Shown in pieces: positions 35,733 through 44,584 of a DNA stretch of 64,000 bases. Position numbers and translations under genes: made by a program. Positions within the stretch are counted from its first letter, which is position 1; each line of letters begins with the position of its first letter. Location of the stretch: assembly GCA_036268375.1 (NCBI GenBank), contig DATAUH010000080.1, positions 1 to 64,000 on the forward strand. Direction: 5' to 3'. This DNA comes from PALSA-243 sp036268375. GTDB taxonomy: Bacteria; Acidobacteriota; Terriglobia; Bryobacterales; Bryobacteraceae. The notes beneath the pieces were generated by a model. The model saw only the letters and a list, made by a program, of their open reading frames with translations. It was not told where the DNA came from and ran no database searches.

Positions 35733-35751
35733 TTTCCACAGAACGTGGAAA
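35733..35751. promoter_or_regulatory. Inverted repeat upstream of the BON gene, possible operator
   Basis: Two perfect 7-bp arms (TTTCCAC and GTGGAAA) flank a 5-base spacer. The site begins 49 bases before the BON start codon and lies between that gene and the upstream minus-strand gene. The spacing and symmetry suit a dimeric regulator; the regulator is unknown. Confidence 0.4.
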
Positions 35752-35776
35752 TTAATCTGCGGCCGGCAATGCCGGG

Positions 35777-36388
35777 CTATTTCGACCTGCGAATGTATTC
35801 CGCCAGTTCCGCCGCCTTGGTGCGCGCCTGATGCATGTAGGTTTCGTTCTTCACCACCCGGTCGAGCATCGGCAGATACTGCTCGGGCGCAACTACGCGG
35901 CCCGTCTGAAAGGATTCCTCAATCCCGTTGAGCGCCTGGTCCACGCCCAGGTGGTCGTACTTCACAGCGCGTTCGAGATCGATATTGTGGCGCGCCGATT
36001 CGGCCATGCGCTCGAACCAATTCTGCAATGCCTGCGCGGTTACATCTTCCGAGTAGTTATACTTCACTTCTGTTTTTTCGTTGCCATCGATATAGCGGAA
36101 CGTCTTCGTTCCCATGAAGGCGACTTTGAGAGGCGACTCGAGCGGATGCTTGAAATCGTCCAACTTGACCGCCAGATCGTATACGGTCTTGACCTCTTCC
36201 GGGGTCAACTTAAATTTCACTGGCAGGTCGTCGTCCACGGCTTCCTGGTAGGAAGCGTCGCCGCTCTTGTCGACTACAACTTGGATGTAATCCGGCTTGC
36301 TGCCCGGAAATGCGCGCGAATAGAACAGGCGCGGCGCGTCGCCCGCCCACAAGGCGCCGGCCAAAGCAAGGATACAAAGCAGTCTCAC
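35777..36388 (-). CDS. Secreted protein of unknown function, downstream of ruvC
   Basis: The 203-residue protein has a signal peptide (LLCILALAGALWAG) and a soluble region rich in charged residues, with no motif I recognise. A VVVDKSGDASYQEAVDDDLP segment near residue 37 and a helical C-terminal half stand out. The start codon is GTG and overlaps the ruvC stop (GTGA), so translation is coupled to ruvC although the product is exported. The arrangement may be accidental packing. A short GC hairpin follows its stop. Confidence 0.7.
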   Translation of the reverse strand: MRLLCILALAGALWAGDAPRLFYSRAFPGSKPDYIQVVVDKSGDASYQEAVDDDLPVKFKLTPEEVKTVYDLAVKLDDFKHPLESPLKVAFMGTKTFRYIDGNEKTEVKYNYSEDVTAQALQNWFERMAESARHNIDLERAVKYDHLGVDQALNGIEESFQTGRVVAPEQYLPMLDRVVKNETYMHQARTKAAELAEYIRRSK

Positions 36389-36876
36389 GATGCGACCCTT
36401 CGCGCGAATCCCGCGCGGGTTGCGTGGCAGATCGCTACCGCCAAGGCATCGCTCGCATCTTCCGATTCGATCGCCGACGGCAGGCAGAGCAGCGATTGCA
36501 CCATCATTTGCACCTGATGCTTTTCCGCGCGCCCATATCCCACAACGCTGATTTTCACTTCCAGCGGCGAATACTCCGCCAAGCCGATTTTTGCTTCGGC
36601 GATGGCCAACAGCGCAATCCCACGCACATGTGCAAGTTTGAGCGCTGTCTTTACGTTCACTGCGTGGAAAACGCCCTCAACCGCCGCCGATTCGGGCGCG
36701 TGCTCCTGAATTAATGCGCGCAGTCCGGTAGCGATCTCCAGCAGCCGCCGCTCAAACGGTGTTTTCGAGCTGGTGCGGATCACGCCGGCGATCAACAACC
36801 GGTGGGCAGCGCCATCGCTCTCGATGACGCCGTAGCCGGTTCGTTCGGATCCGCAGTCGATTCCAAGCACGCGCAC
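36385..36876 (-). CDS. ruvC: Holliday junction resolvase RuvC
   Basis: The 163-residue RNase H-fold endonuclease cuts Holliday junctions in recombination. The first catalytic Asp is in GIDCGSERTGYG at residue 7, the Glu in AAVEGVFHAVNVKTA near 67, and the last acidic pair in ESEDASDALAVAICHA near 138-141. The start is GTG or a nearby codon. It lies 4 bases after yebC, the common yebC-ruvC order, but ruvA and ruvB are not nearby. Confidence 0.94.
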   Translation of the reverse strand: MRVLGIDCGSERTGYGVIESDGAAHRLLIAGVIRTSSKTPFERRLLEIATGLRALIQEHAPESAAVEGVFHAVNVKTALKLAHVRGIALLAIAEAKIGLAEYSPLEVKISVVGYGRAEKHQVQMMVQSLLCLPSAIESEDASDALAVAICHATRAGFARRVAS

Positions 36877-36880
36877 AAGC

Positions 36881-37624
36881 TTACGCCAGAGCCTCCAACT
36901 CCTCTTCGTCGATATCGAAGTTGGCGTAGACGCTCTGTACGTCGTCGTGGTCTTCGAGCGCCTCGTTCAGCCTTACCATCGCGCTCGCGTTCTTGCCTTC
37001 GAGCTTCACCAGGTTCTTCGGCACCATTGCAATGGCCGCCTCTTCCGGCGTTAGGCCATTAGCTTCGAGCGCTTTCAGCACGGCCTCGTGCGCCTCCGGC
37101 GGAGAGAGAATTTCCCACTGCTCGCCATCCTGACGCAGATCTTCGCCGCCCGCATCCAGCACGATGCCCATCAGCGCGTCTTCCGAAATCTTGTCCGCGG
37201 GAACAAACATCTGGCTTTTGCGCTCGAACATCCACGCCACGCTGCCTTGTTCACCCATGTTCCCGCCGTTCTTCGAAAACGCGTGACGGATCTCGCTCAC
37301 GGTGCGGTTGCGGTTGTCGGTAGCGACGTTCACCAGCACGGCGGCGCCGCCGGGCCCGTAGCCTTCGAACATCACTTCTTCGATCTGGCCGCCTTCGAGT
37401 TCGCCCGTGCCGCGCATGATGGCCTTCTTGATGTTGTCCGCAGGCATGGAGACACCCTTTGCCGCCAGGATCGCGGTGCGCAGTCGCGGGTTGCCATCCG
37501 GATCGCCGCCGTTACGCGCGGCGATCGTGATTTCTTTGATCAGCCGTGTGAATGCTTTCCCGCGCTTGGCGTCGAGAGCGGCTTTTTTGTGCTTAATCGT
37601 GGCCCATTTAGAGTGGCCTGACAT
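36881..37624 (-). CDS. yebC: YebC/PmpR-family protein (TACO1-like)
   Basis: The 247-residue protein opens with the diagnostic MSGHSKWATIKHKKA and continues with NPRLRTAILAAKGVSMPADNI. Family members were first called transcription regulators, and recent work links some to relief of ribosome stalling. A perfect 7-bp hairpin (37643-37659) sits in the upstream leader. It is the first gene of yebC-ruvC-hypothetical. Confidence 0.94.
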   Translation of the reverse strand: MSGHSKWATIKHKKAALDAKRGKAFTRLIKEITIAARNGGDPDGNPRLRTAILAAKGVSMPADNIKKAIMRGTGELEGGQIEEVMFEGYGPGGAAVLVNVATDNRNRTVSEIRHAFSKNGGNMGEQGSVAWMFERKSQMFVPADKISEDALMGIVLDAGGEDLRQDGEQWEILSPPEAHEAVLKALEANGLTPEEAAIAMVPKNLVKLEGKNASAMVRLNEALEDHDDVQSVYANFDIDEEELEALA

Positions 37625-37642
37625 GTGAACCTCGCAGGTAGG

Positions 37643-37659
37643 CCCGGCCGGCGGCCGGG
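37643..37659 (-). other. GC hairpin in the yebC leader
   Basis: CCCGGCC and GGCCGGG arms of 7 bp around a 3-base loop lie about 19 bases before the yebC start codon on its coding strand. It could affect translation or transcript stability. There is no T run. Confidence 0.4.
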
Positions 37660-37720
37660 AGAGAACATTTTCAACTGAATTCTACCTCCAGAGAATAGCA
37701 AAATCAGGTGGTTGCGGTAA

Positions 37721-37754
37721 AGCGGGCGTGCCGTGGCAGAGATCGCCGCCCGCT
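37721..37754 (-). terminator. Possible terminator after the tonB-like gene
   Basis: AGCGGGCG and CGCCCGCT form a perfect 8-bp stem with an 18-base loop, 9 bases after the stop of the minus-strand tonB-like gene. On that strand only CTTTA follows, so the T tract is weak. It separates tonB from yebC transcription if active. Confidence 0.4.
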
Positions 37755-37763
37755 TCCCAACAG

Positions 37764-38510
37764 TCAATTCATGCGGAAGATCACCGCGACCGGCGCCACG
37801 ATCTCCACGCTCGCGCCATTCAGAATCGGCGGCTTGTAGACCCACTGCCGGACCGCTTGGATCGCTGCCTCCCGCAGCAACGGGTGCCCGCTCAGTACGC
37901 GCAGCTCGCGTATGCGTCCATCGGTCCCGATTACCGCCTGCAGTTCGACTGTCCCGCTGATGCGGGCGCTCTTCGCGATCGGCGGATACACGGGATCCAC
38001 CCGGTGCACCAGCCGGCCTGGCTCCAGGTTGCTCACGTGGACGCGTTTTACCTCCCCGGCAGCGGGTTTCGCCGGCGCCGCTGCGGTGGAAGGCTTCGCC
38101 ACGGTGGGTGTTGTGCTGAGCAGATGATCCAAAAGTCCGATGCTTCCCGCCGTCGCCGCTCCCGACGCGGGGATGCCGCCAACCACTCCAACGTCCGGCT
38201 GCACTTCATCCGCAATCATCTTGGCGCTCGGAGGAATGCGGGAGGGTATCAGGACTGACGGATCAAATAGCGGTCGCGCGCTCTGCGGCTGCCGGGGTCT
38301 CACAGCGAATGTTTTGTCTGGCGGCACAGGTCGGGGCGGCGGCGGCTGCGAAATCGCCAATGCAAAACGAGGTTGCGGCAATACCTGCGGCCAGACAAGC
38401 GGTGCGATCACAAGCAGGCAAGCCAATGCAGCCTGCCCGGCAAAACCGGCTCCGGTTGCGAATGCGCGTCGAGTTCCATACGAGTTTTCGAGTACGGATT
38501 GTTCAAACAT
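37764..38510 (-). CDS. TonB-family energy transducer
   Basis: The 248-residue protein has one N-terminal membrane helix (about residues 22-45), a Pro-rich linker (SQPPPPRPVPP), and a C-terminal TonB domain with RLVHRVDPVYPPIAKSARISGTVELQAVIGTDGRIRELRVLSG. The ATG at 38510 has AGGAG upstream; a longer frame from 38567 lacks support. TonB proteins span the periplasm to energise outer-membrane receptors. No ExbB/ExbD genes are adjacent, so this one may share them with other loci. Confidence 0.88.
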   Translation of the reverse strand: MFEQSVLENSYGTRRAFATGAGFAGQAALACLLVIAPLVWPQVLPQPRFALAISQPPPPRPVPPDKTFAVRPRQPQSARPLFDPSVLIPSRIPPSAKMIADEVQPDVGVVGGIPASGAATAGSIGLLDHLLSTTPTVAKPSTAAAPAKPAAGEVKRVHVSNLEPGRLVHRVDPVYPPIAKSARISGTVELQAVIGTDGRIRELRVLSGHPLLREAAIQAVRQWVYKPPILNGASVEIVAPVAVIFRMN

Positions 38511-38587
38511 CTCATCTCCTCTGGTTACTCGCGCGCTTATGTACTCAGACTCCAGCCCGTTGTGCAAAGTTCCGGCATGATAGAAGC

Positions 38588-39493
38588 ATGCAACTTCCGC
38601 TTGAGGTTCGACGGCGCATCGAAGAACGGGCGGCAGATGTGCCGTTTGCGGATCTCAAACGCGCCGCGGCGGCTATGTCGGACGCTTATCGCGATGGCCG
38701 CCCGATCACCATAACTCCCGAAGCTTACTTAGTAACTCGCATGCCGGCCACTTATGCGGCCACTTACTCCGCACTGCGTGAGTTTCCGCTCGATTCCATC
38801 AACATCAATTCGGTTCTTGACGTCGGAGCCGGTACGGGCGCCGCTTCGCTTGCAGTGCGCTCCCTTTTGCCGCGGGCCGCAATCACGATGTTGGAACGTG
38901 ATGTCTCTTTGGCGAAGGAGGCGCGGGCGTTGATCCCCGAGGCGGAACTCATCACTGCCGACGCCGCCCGGATCGAGCGCTTCCCCGAGCGCGACCTCGT
39001 CATCGCCGCCTATTCCATAGGTGAAATCGGCGCCGCTGCCGTCGATCGCCTGTGGCAAGCCGCGCGCACTGGTTTAATCATTATCGAGCCCGGCACGCCC
39101 AGAAGCTTCGCGCTCGTGCGCGCCGTTCGCGATCAATTACTGGCCGCCGGCGCGCATATGGCGGCGCCGTGTCCCGGCGCCATGCCGTGCCCCGTGTCTG
39201 GCGATGATTGGTGTCATTTCGCCGCGCGCGTCGAGCGCTCTTCGCTGCATCGCCGCATCAAGGATGGAGACCTCGGCTATGAAGACGAGAAATTCAGCTT
39301 TGTTGGCTTCGTTCGTCAGCCTGTGGCGCTTCCAGCAGCGCGAATCGTGCGCCGTCCTCATCATCACGCAGGCTGGATCGAGCTCGAAGCGTGCACGCCG
39401 GCGGGGCTCGAAACACAGCGCGTCACCAAGCGCGATCGAGACAAATTCCGTCAGGCGCGCCACGCGTTGTGGGGCGGCGCGCTCCGCGAGTAA
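38588..39493 (+). CDS. Rsm22-family ribosomal RNA methyltransferase-like protein
   Basis: The 301-residue protein has a SAM-binding Rossmann domain (VLDVGAGTGAASLAV near residues 77-91). A Cys/His cluster follows (CPGAMPCPVSGDDWCHF near 198-214) that matches the metal-binding signature of mitochondrial and bacterial Rsm22 proteins. The N-terminal region, with LPLEVRRRIEER and YLVTRMPATYAA, is also family-typical. The protein probably acts on the small ribosomal subunit, but target and even methyl transfer are unproven in bacteria. It diverges from the tonB-like gene, with 77 bases between starts. Confidence 0.85.
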   Translation: MQLPLEVRRRIEERAADVPFADLKRAAAAMSDAYRDGRPITITPEAYLVTRMPATYAATYSALREFPLDSININSVLDVGAGTGAASLAVRSLLPRAAITMLERDVSLAKEARALIPEAELITADAARIERFPERDLVIAAYSIGEIGAAAVDRLWQAARTGLIIIEPGTPRSFALVRAVRDQLLAAGAHMAAPCPGAMPCPVSGDDWCHFAARVERSSLHRRIKDGDLGYEDEKFSFVGFVRQPVALPAARIVRRPHHHAGWIELEACTPAGLETQRVTKRDRDKFRQARHALWGGALRE

Positions 39494-39507
39494 GCCCGCG
39501 TTTTATC

Positions 39508-40095
39508 ATGAATGCGATGCTTACCCGCGAACAAGCTTGGGAGTTGCTCTGCGAATTCACGAAATCGGAGGGTCTGCGCAAACACGCGCTGGCCGTTGAA
39601 ACCTGCGTCGCCGCCTACGCGCGTAAACGGGGCGAAGACGAGCCCAAATGGGCGCTCACCGCGCTGTTGCACGATTTCGACTGGGAGATTCACCCCACGC
39701 TCGAAGAGCATCCGCAAAAAGGCGAAGCCATTCTGGCCGAGCGGGGCGTGGAAGAAGAAATTCGCCGCGCCATTCTCTCTCACGCCAACCACACAGACGT
39801 TCCGCGTGTCAGCCCACTCGAAAAAACGCTCTACGCCTGCGACGAATTGGCTGGATTTATCACAGCAATTTCGTACGTGAAGCCGCATCGCAGCGTTTTC
39901 GAGGTCGACACCGCCTCGGTCAAGAAAAAGATGAAGGACAAAGCCTTCGCGCGTTCGGTAAACCGTCAGGACATCGTGGAAGGCGCGCAGGAACTGGGAA
40001 TTCCGCTTGAGGAGCACATTGAGTTCTGCATCAAGGCGATGCAGGATCGCGCCGAAGAATTAGGCCTCAAGGGCGCGATGGATGCGGGTGCGTAG
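39508..40095 (+). CDS. HD-domain phosphohydrolase-like protein
   Basis: The 195-residue protein has a small HD domain. The metal ligands appear as H (in LRKHALAVE), HD (in ALLHDFDWEIHP) and H/D later (ILSHANH and ACDELAGF). The group is often annotated 'HDIG domain protein' and its substrate is unknown. ATG 39508 is chosen over 39517. The last 36 bases overlap the end of the convergent acyltransferase gene. Confidence 0.8.
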   Translation: MNAMLTREQAWELLCEFTKSEGLRKHALAVETCVAAYARKRGEDEPKWALTALLHDFDWEIHPTLEEHPQKGEAILAERGVEEEIRRAILSHANHTDVPRVSPLEKTLYACDELAGFITAISYVKPHRSVFEVDTASVKKKMKDKAFARSVNRQDIVEGAQELGIPLEEHIEFCIKAMQDRAEELGLKGAMDAGA

Positions 40096-41109
40096 CCACC
40101 GGTTCGCCGGCTCCTCGACGCAGCAATAGACCAGCACGGAAAGGCCAACCACAATCGATAGATAGACTACGGCCGAGAATCCGTGCGACCACCGCAAATA
40201 CCACCACAGCAGCGGCACGTGCAGAATGTACATCGCATAGCTCGATTTGCCTAAGTAGACGACCACCGGGGACGAAAGCGCCTGCGCGATTGCGCCACCG
40301 CCCAACGCCAGTCCGATCAGTAGCAGAGCATTAATCGGCCGGAGCGCGGTGTTGAGATCCACGAATGAAGGAAGCGCTGCCGGAAACGCGATCAGCGCCG
40401 CGGCGATGGCAAATCCGGGAACATACAGCCACGCGCCCGCAGGCGGTTTCCTGACTTCCAACAAACCAAACGCGCAGGCCGCCGCGATTCCCATCAGAAA
40501 ATCCGAAAGGTGTACCAGGGGCTTGATATCGTCCGAAACACCGAAGCGCCACATCACACGCGTCAGGCAGCAGGCAAATGCCGCGATCGCGACGGTGTTG
40601 AACCAGTTCGCGCGCTGGATCCAAACCGCAGCCAACGGGAACGCCAGGTAGAAAAACAGTTCGCACGAGAGCGACCACGCGGGCGTGTTCCAACTCACCG
40701 GCAAATGCCCCAGCCAGCCCTGCAACAAGAACCCGTGCACCGCCACCAGGTGAGTCTTTCCCGGCGTTCGATCTTCTGCGATAAACGGCGCCACCACCAG
40801 AAGGCTCAGCGCGTACACCGGATAAATTCGCGCCAGTCGTCCGGCGCCGTAGCGCACCACGTTGCGGCCCGTCCATTCGGTCTTCGCATAACTGCGCGCT
40901 AATACGAATCCCGACAGCACGAAAAACGTGGTCACCGCCAGATATCCTCCACGGATCAATGCATACGCGAACGGCGGTAGCACGTGCATCTGCCCGTCCA
41001 ACTCGGCGCCAGGCCCCGTCAGGTGATGCAGGATCACCCACAGCGCCAGCACGAAGCGCAAACCGGTGAGCGCCGGCAAATGTTCGCGCGCGTTAGCCAC
41101 CTTGGGCAT
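40060..41109 (-). CDS. Membrane acyltransferase, OafA/NodX type (acyltransferase 3)
   Basis: The 349-residue protein has about ten membrane helices. It opens with LPALTGLRFVLALWVILHHLTG, in which the His is the likely catalytic residue, and has the VLSGFVLARSY motif near residue 64. Members transfer acetyl or other acyl groups to O-antigens, exopolysaccharides or peptidoglycan. It overlaps the upstream DUF4342 gene by 17 bases and converges on the HD gene with a 36-base overlap. No polysaccharide genes are adjacent, so the acceptor is unknown. Confidence 0.88.
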   Translation of the reverse strand: MPKVANAREHLPALTGLRFVLALWVILHHLTGPGAELDGQMHVLPPFAYALIRGGYLAVTTFFVLSGFVLARSYAKTEWTGRNVVRYGAGRLARIYPVYALSLLVVAPFIAEDRTPGKTHLVAVHGFLLQGWLGHLPVSWNTPAWSLSCELFFYLAFPLAAVWIQRANWFNTVAIAAFACCLTRVMWRFGVSDDIKPLVHLSDFLMGIAAACAFGLLEVRKPPAGAWLYVPGFAIAAALIAFPAALPSFVDLNTALRPINALLLIGLALGGGAIAQALSSPVVVYLGKSSYAMYILHVPLLWWYLRWSHGFSAVVYLSIVVGLSVLVYCCVEEPANRWLRTRIHRALEA

Positions 41110-41491
41110 CCGGTTTGCCCGTACCGGCCCGGTCGTTCGCGTCCGTCGAAACCGTGTCCGCCAAGTCCACTTGATCCTCCGTCGCTCCTACGCTCGGGTC
41201 GGTCGATCGTGGAGCCTCCGTTTTTCCCGGCCGGTATCCTTCCGGGTAACGCTCGACGACAAGCGTGAAGTTCGCCACCATCCCCGCGATGGTCGCCACA
41301 GCCGCCACCACCGGCGCGGCAATCACGCCCACCGTTGCAACGGTCAAGGGAATCTCCATGAACGTGTGTCCGTGCTCATCCTTCACGATGATGCGCCGTA
41401 CGTTGCCTTCGTGAATGAGATCTTTGATCTTCGATGAAAGATCCTTCCCGTGCACTTTGAACTGCTCAAACAAGCTGTCCAGTCGATTCAT
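41093..41491 (-). CDS. DUF4342 domain protein
   Basis: The 132-residue protein has a DUF4342-type region. It starts with an amphipathic segment, then LSSKIKDLIHEGNVRRIIVKDEHG near residues 18-41. A hydrophobic stretch (VGVIAAPVVAAVATIAGMV, about 55-73) follows, then an acidic, Asp/Thr-rich tail that is probably disordered. Function is unknown. It precedes and overlaps the acyltransferase gene. Confidence 0.75.
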   Translation of the reverse strand: MNRLDSLFEQFKVHGKDLSSKIKDLIHEGNVRRIIVKDEHGHTFMEIPLTVATVGVIAAPVVAAVATIAGMVANFTLVVERYPEGYRPGKTEAPRSTDPSVGATEDQVDLADTVSTDANDRAGTGKPDAQGG

Positions 41492-41545
41492 ACTTGTATT
41501 ATCTCGTGTTGGGCGCCCCAGCCAAATCGTTTACCCTTTTCTCCT

Positions 41546-41592
41546 TGACAGCTTAGGAAACGCGGCATATTCTCCTAAATAGCTGAGGAGAG
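41546..41592 (+). promoter_or_regulatory. Promoter and operator of the padR-ADOP operon
   Basis: TTGACA at 41546-41551 and TATTCT at 41569-41574 are 17 bases apart and 21 bases before padR's ATG. An inverted repeat TTAGGA (41554-41559) and TCCTAA (41574-41579) surrounds the -10 region, a common position for PadR autoregulation. A GAGGAGA ribosome-binding site follows at 41586-41592. Confidence 0.7.
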
Positions 41593-41594
41593 CC

Positions 41595-41936
41595 ATGCCG
41601 CCGTCCGCCGATCTTTTGCCGGGAACGCTCGATTTGTTAATTTTGAAAGCCGTCTCACTCGGTCCCGCACACGGTTACGGCGTGCTCCTGCGTATCGGCC
41701 AGATCTCGGGGGGCGCCCTCGAAATCGAACAGGGCGCGCTCTACCCCGCGCTTTTTCGCTTGGAACGTCAGGCGCTGCTTTCAGCGGAGTGGGGAGTATC
41801 CGAAAACAACCGTCGCGCCAAGTTCTATTCGCTCACTGCCGCCGGCAGAAAGCGCCTCCGCCAGGAAACCGCCGGTTGGGAGCGATTAGTCAACGCTATG
41901 GGGTGCGCGCTCAAGACGCGTCCGAAGGAGGTTTAA
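41595..41936 (+). CDS. PadR-family transcriptional repressor
   Basis: The 113-residue protein is a minimal PadR winged helix: LLPGTLDLLILKAV at residues 7-20, HGYGVLLRI and EQGALYPALFRLE recognition region, then a C-terminal helix for dimerisation. It is one base upstream of the ADOP permease, which it probably controls. The inverted repeat across the promoter suggests it also represses itself. The ligand is unknown. Confidence 0.93.
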   Translation: MPPSADLLPGTLDLLILKAVSLGPAHGYGVLLRIGQISGGALEIEQGALYPALFRLERQALLSAEWGVSENNRRAKFYSLTAAGRKRLRQETAGWERLVNAMGCALKTRPKEV

Positions 41937-41937
41937 C

Positions 41938-44577
41938 GTGCTGCGGCCTTTGCGCAATGTGTGGCGGGCGCTACGCCACAGGACCCAATGGGAAACCGAT
42001 CTCGATGATGAACTGCGCTCCCATGTCGAACACCGCACGATGGATTTGATGCGCGCCGGCGTGTCGCCGCAAGAGGCCGAGCGCCGTGCCCGTCTCGAAT
42101 TCGGCTCACGCGACGCCTACAAAGACGAATGCCGCCATTCCTATGGCTTGCAGTGGTTCGAAGGCATATGGCAAGACGTGCGCTATGCCCTTCGCGCGCT
42201 TCGCCGCTCGCCTGGTTTCACGGCTGTGGCTGTGCTATCGCTCGCGCTTGGCGTAGGCGCGAACACGGCGGTCTTCGGCGTTATCGACGCCTTAGTGCTT
42301 CGCCCGCTGCCCGTCAAATCGCCGGAGCGCCTGACCTTTGTAGAGCCCACCACGCACTCCTATCCCGCTTATCGCGACCTTCGTGACCGCAACACCACCT
42401 TTAGCCAACTCTTCGCCTACCGTGCCTCTCCGATCGGGCTGGGGGCCGATGAATCCACGGCGCGCGTTTGGGGCTACCTCGCCAGCGGCAATTACTTCGA
42501 CGCGTTGGGCATTCAGCCGTTCATCGGACGCCTTTTCCATCCCGCGGACGATGCCGCGCCCGGCGCTTCACCCATTGCGGTTCTGAGCTACGAGTGCTGG
42601 CGCAGCCGCTTTAACGCGGACCCCTCCATTACGGGACGCGAAATCCGGCTGAACAACCATCCGTACTCGATCATCGGCGTCGCGCCCATCGGTTTCCACG
42701 GTGTCGAGAATATCTATTTCCCAGACGTGTGGGTTCCCATGTCCATGCAGGCCGAGATCGAAGAGCGTCCATGGCTGGAGGAGCGTTCCACGAAAGACTG
42801 CGAAGTCGCGGGCCGTTTGAAACCGGGCGTCACGCCATTGCAAGCCGAAGCCAATCTCCGCGCCATCGCTTCGGACGTCGCGCGCCAGTATCCTCAAACG
42901 GAATCCGGCGTCGATGTTCGCCTCACCAAATTGGGCCTCCTGGGACAAACGTTGCGCCGCCCGCTCGAAGCCTTCTCGTTGGGTGTCATTCTGTTGTCCG
43001 CGTTGGTGTTCCTGGCGGCGTGCGCGAATCTCGCCAGCTTAGTCGCAGCCCGTGCTGCCGACCGCGGCTTTGAACTCGCCATTCGCGTCTCGATCGGTGC
43101 GGCCCGCAGCCGCATCGTCCGGCAGCTTGCCACCGAGGCTTGCGTCATCGCACTCGCCGGCGGTGTTGCTGGCTGCCTGCTGGCAGATTTCATTTTGCGG
43201 GCCTTGGGCAGCATTGCGTCCGAAGAGATTCCCATCCGCGTAGACACTCACCTCAATCTCATCGTCTTGCTGTTCGCATTCGCGGCAGTTACAATCGCGG
43301 CGCTGCTGTTCGGAATCGCGCCCGTTCGTCAGGCGTTTGCCGCCAGTCCCAGCGGAACTCTGCGCGCCGGATCGCAAGGCGCCGGGCTGCTTCGCGCGCA
43401 CCGCTGGCCTGTTCGCGAAATCCTGCTTTCCGCGCAAGTCGCTCTCTGCTGCGTGTTGGTCACCGCCTGCTTCGTGTCTGTGCAAGGCGCGCGCCGCGCG
43501 TTTCAGATGCCCGTCGGAATCGATCCACAAAACGTCGCGGTGTCGGGCTTCGATCTCGGTTTAGCGCGTTATTCGCCAGCCACTGGCGAATCCTTCCAAC
43601 GCCGTGCTCTCGACGCCGCATCGCGCATCCCTGGCGTTACCGCCGCCGCGTTCGCCGATTCCTTCCCGCTCGGCATCGATCAATCGACGAACGCCGTCTA
43701 CGGTCCGCGCGAGACAGACTTTCGCTCTTCGAATGCGATCGGGACCAGCCACTACAATGTCTCGCCTGGCTTCTTCGCCGCCATCGGAACTCACCTGTTG
43801 GAAGGCCGCGATTTCGATTGGCACGACAATCGAACGACTCCGCGCGTAGCCATCGTCAATCGCGCTTTTGCGCGAAAGGTGCTGGGCTCGGAGCACGCCG
43901 CCGGCCTCTACTATTTCGGTTTCGGCGGCAAGACGATGCGTATTCAAGTGGTCGGCATGGTCGAAGACGGCAAGTACCAATCTCTTACGGAAGACCCGCG
44001 TCCCGCCCTGTTTACGCCCATGCTGCAGCAATACAACGGAACTACATATCTCTTGGCCCGTTCCGCGCGGCCCGCGCAAGCTGTCGCGCGTGAGATGGAA
44101 GCCGCTATTCGCACGCTCGATCGGCGCCTGCCGCAATATAGCGTCGGACCTTTGGCGCATCTGCTCGCCCTCGCATACTTGCAAGCGCGCGCTGCCGCCT
44201 GGTGCTTGAGCGCCTTCGGCATCCTTGCGGTTATGCTCGCGATCACCGGCATCTACGGACTCACCGCTTACACCGTCAGCCGCCGCGTGCGTGAGATCGG
44301 CATTCGCATCGCCATCGGTGCGCAGCCACGCCAGGTAATTGGCGCGGTGTTGGGGCGTATGGGCGTGATTGTTGGAGCCGGCGCGCTCACCGGAATCGCG
44401 GGAGGCGTCGTCAGCGCAACCATCCTTGCTCATGTAGTTGCACAGGCCGTTCCGGGAGATCCTTTGGTGCTCGGCGGCGTTGCGGCGACAATGATCTTGA
44501 CCGCGCTGATATCCTGTTGGGCCCCGGCTCGCCGGGCGATTTCGATCGACCCGCTGACCGCGTTGCGCAGCGAATGA
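41938..44577 (+). CDS. ADOP-type MacB/FtsX ABC permease
   Basis: The 879-residue protein starts with an N-terminal cytoplasmic segment (ETDLDDELRSHVEHRTMD) that the first ADOP copy in this window lacks. It then has DVRYALRALRRSPGFTAVAV, a MacB-type domain, FtsX block, second periplasmic domain and a final FtsX block ending ISIDPLTALRSE. It follows PadR by one base and is the standard padR-ADOP pair of acidobacteria. No ATPase is adjacent, so it must borrow one or work otherwise. Confidence 0.93.
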   Translation: MLRPLRNVWRALRHRTQWETDLDDELRSHVEHRTMDLMRAGVSPQEAERRARLEFGSRDAYKDECRHSYGLQWFEGIWQDVRYALRALRRSPGFTAVAVLSLALGVGANTAVFGVIDALVLRPLPVKSPERLTFVEPTTHSYPAYRDLRDRNTTFSQLFAYRASPIGLGADESTARVWGYLASGNYFDALGIQPFIGRLFHPADDAAPGASPIAVLSYECWRSRFNADPSITGREIRLNNHPYSIIGVAPIGFHGVENIYFPDVWVPMSMQAEIEERPWLEERSTKDCEVAGRLKPGVTPLQAEANLRAIASDVARQYPQTESGVDVRLTKLGLLGQTLRRPLEAFSLGVILLSALVFLAACANLASLVAARAADRGFELAIRVSIGAARSRIVRQLATEACVIALAGGVAGCLLADFILRALGSIASEEIPIRVDTHLNLIVLLFAFAAVTIAALLFGIAPVRQAFAASPSGTLRAGSQGAGLLRAHRWPVREILLSAQVALCCVLVTACFVSVQGARRAFQMPVGIDPQNVAVSGFDLGLARYSPATGESFQRRALDAASRIPGVTAAAFADSFPLGIDQSTNAVYGPRETDFRSSNAIGTSHYNVSPGFFAAIGTHLLEGRDFDWHDNRTTPRVAIVNRAFARKVLGSEHAAGLYYFGFGGKTMRIQVVGMVEDGKYQSLTEDPRPALFTPMLQQYNGTTYLLARSARPAQAVAREMEAAIRTLDRRLPQYSVGPLAHLLALAYLQARAAAWCLSAFGILAVMLAITGIYGLTAYTVSRRVREIGIRIAIGAQPRQVIGAVLGRMGVIVGAGALTGIAGGVVSATILAHVVAQAVPGDPLVLGGVAATMILTALISCWAPARRAISIDPLTALRSE

Positions 44578-44584
44578 AGGGGCG

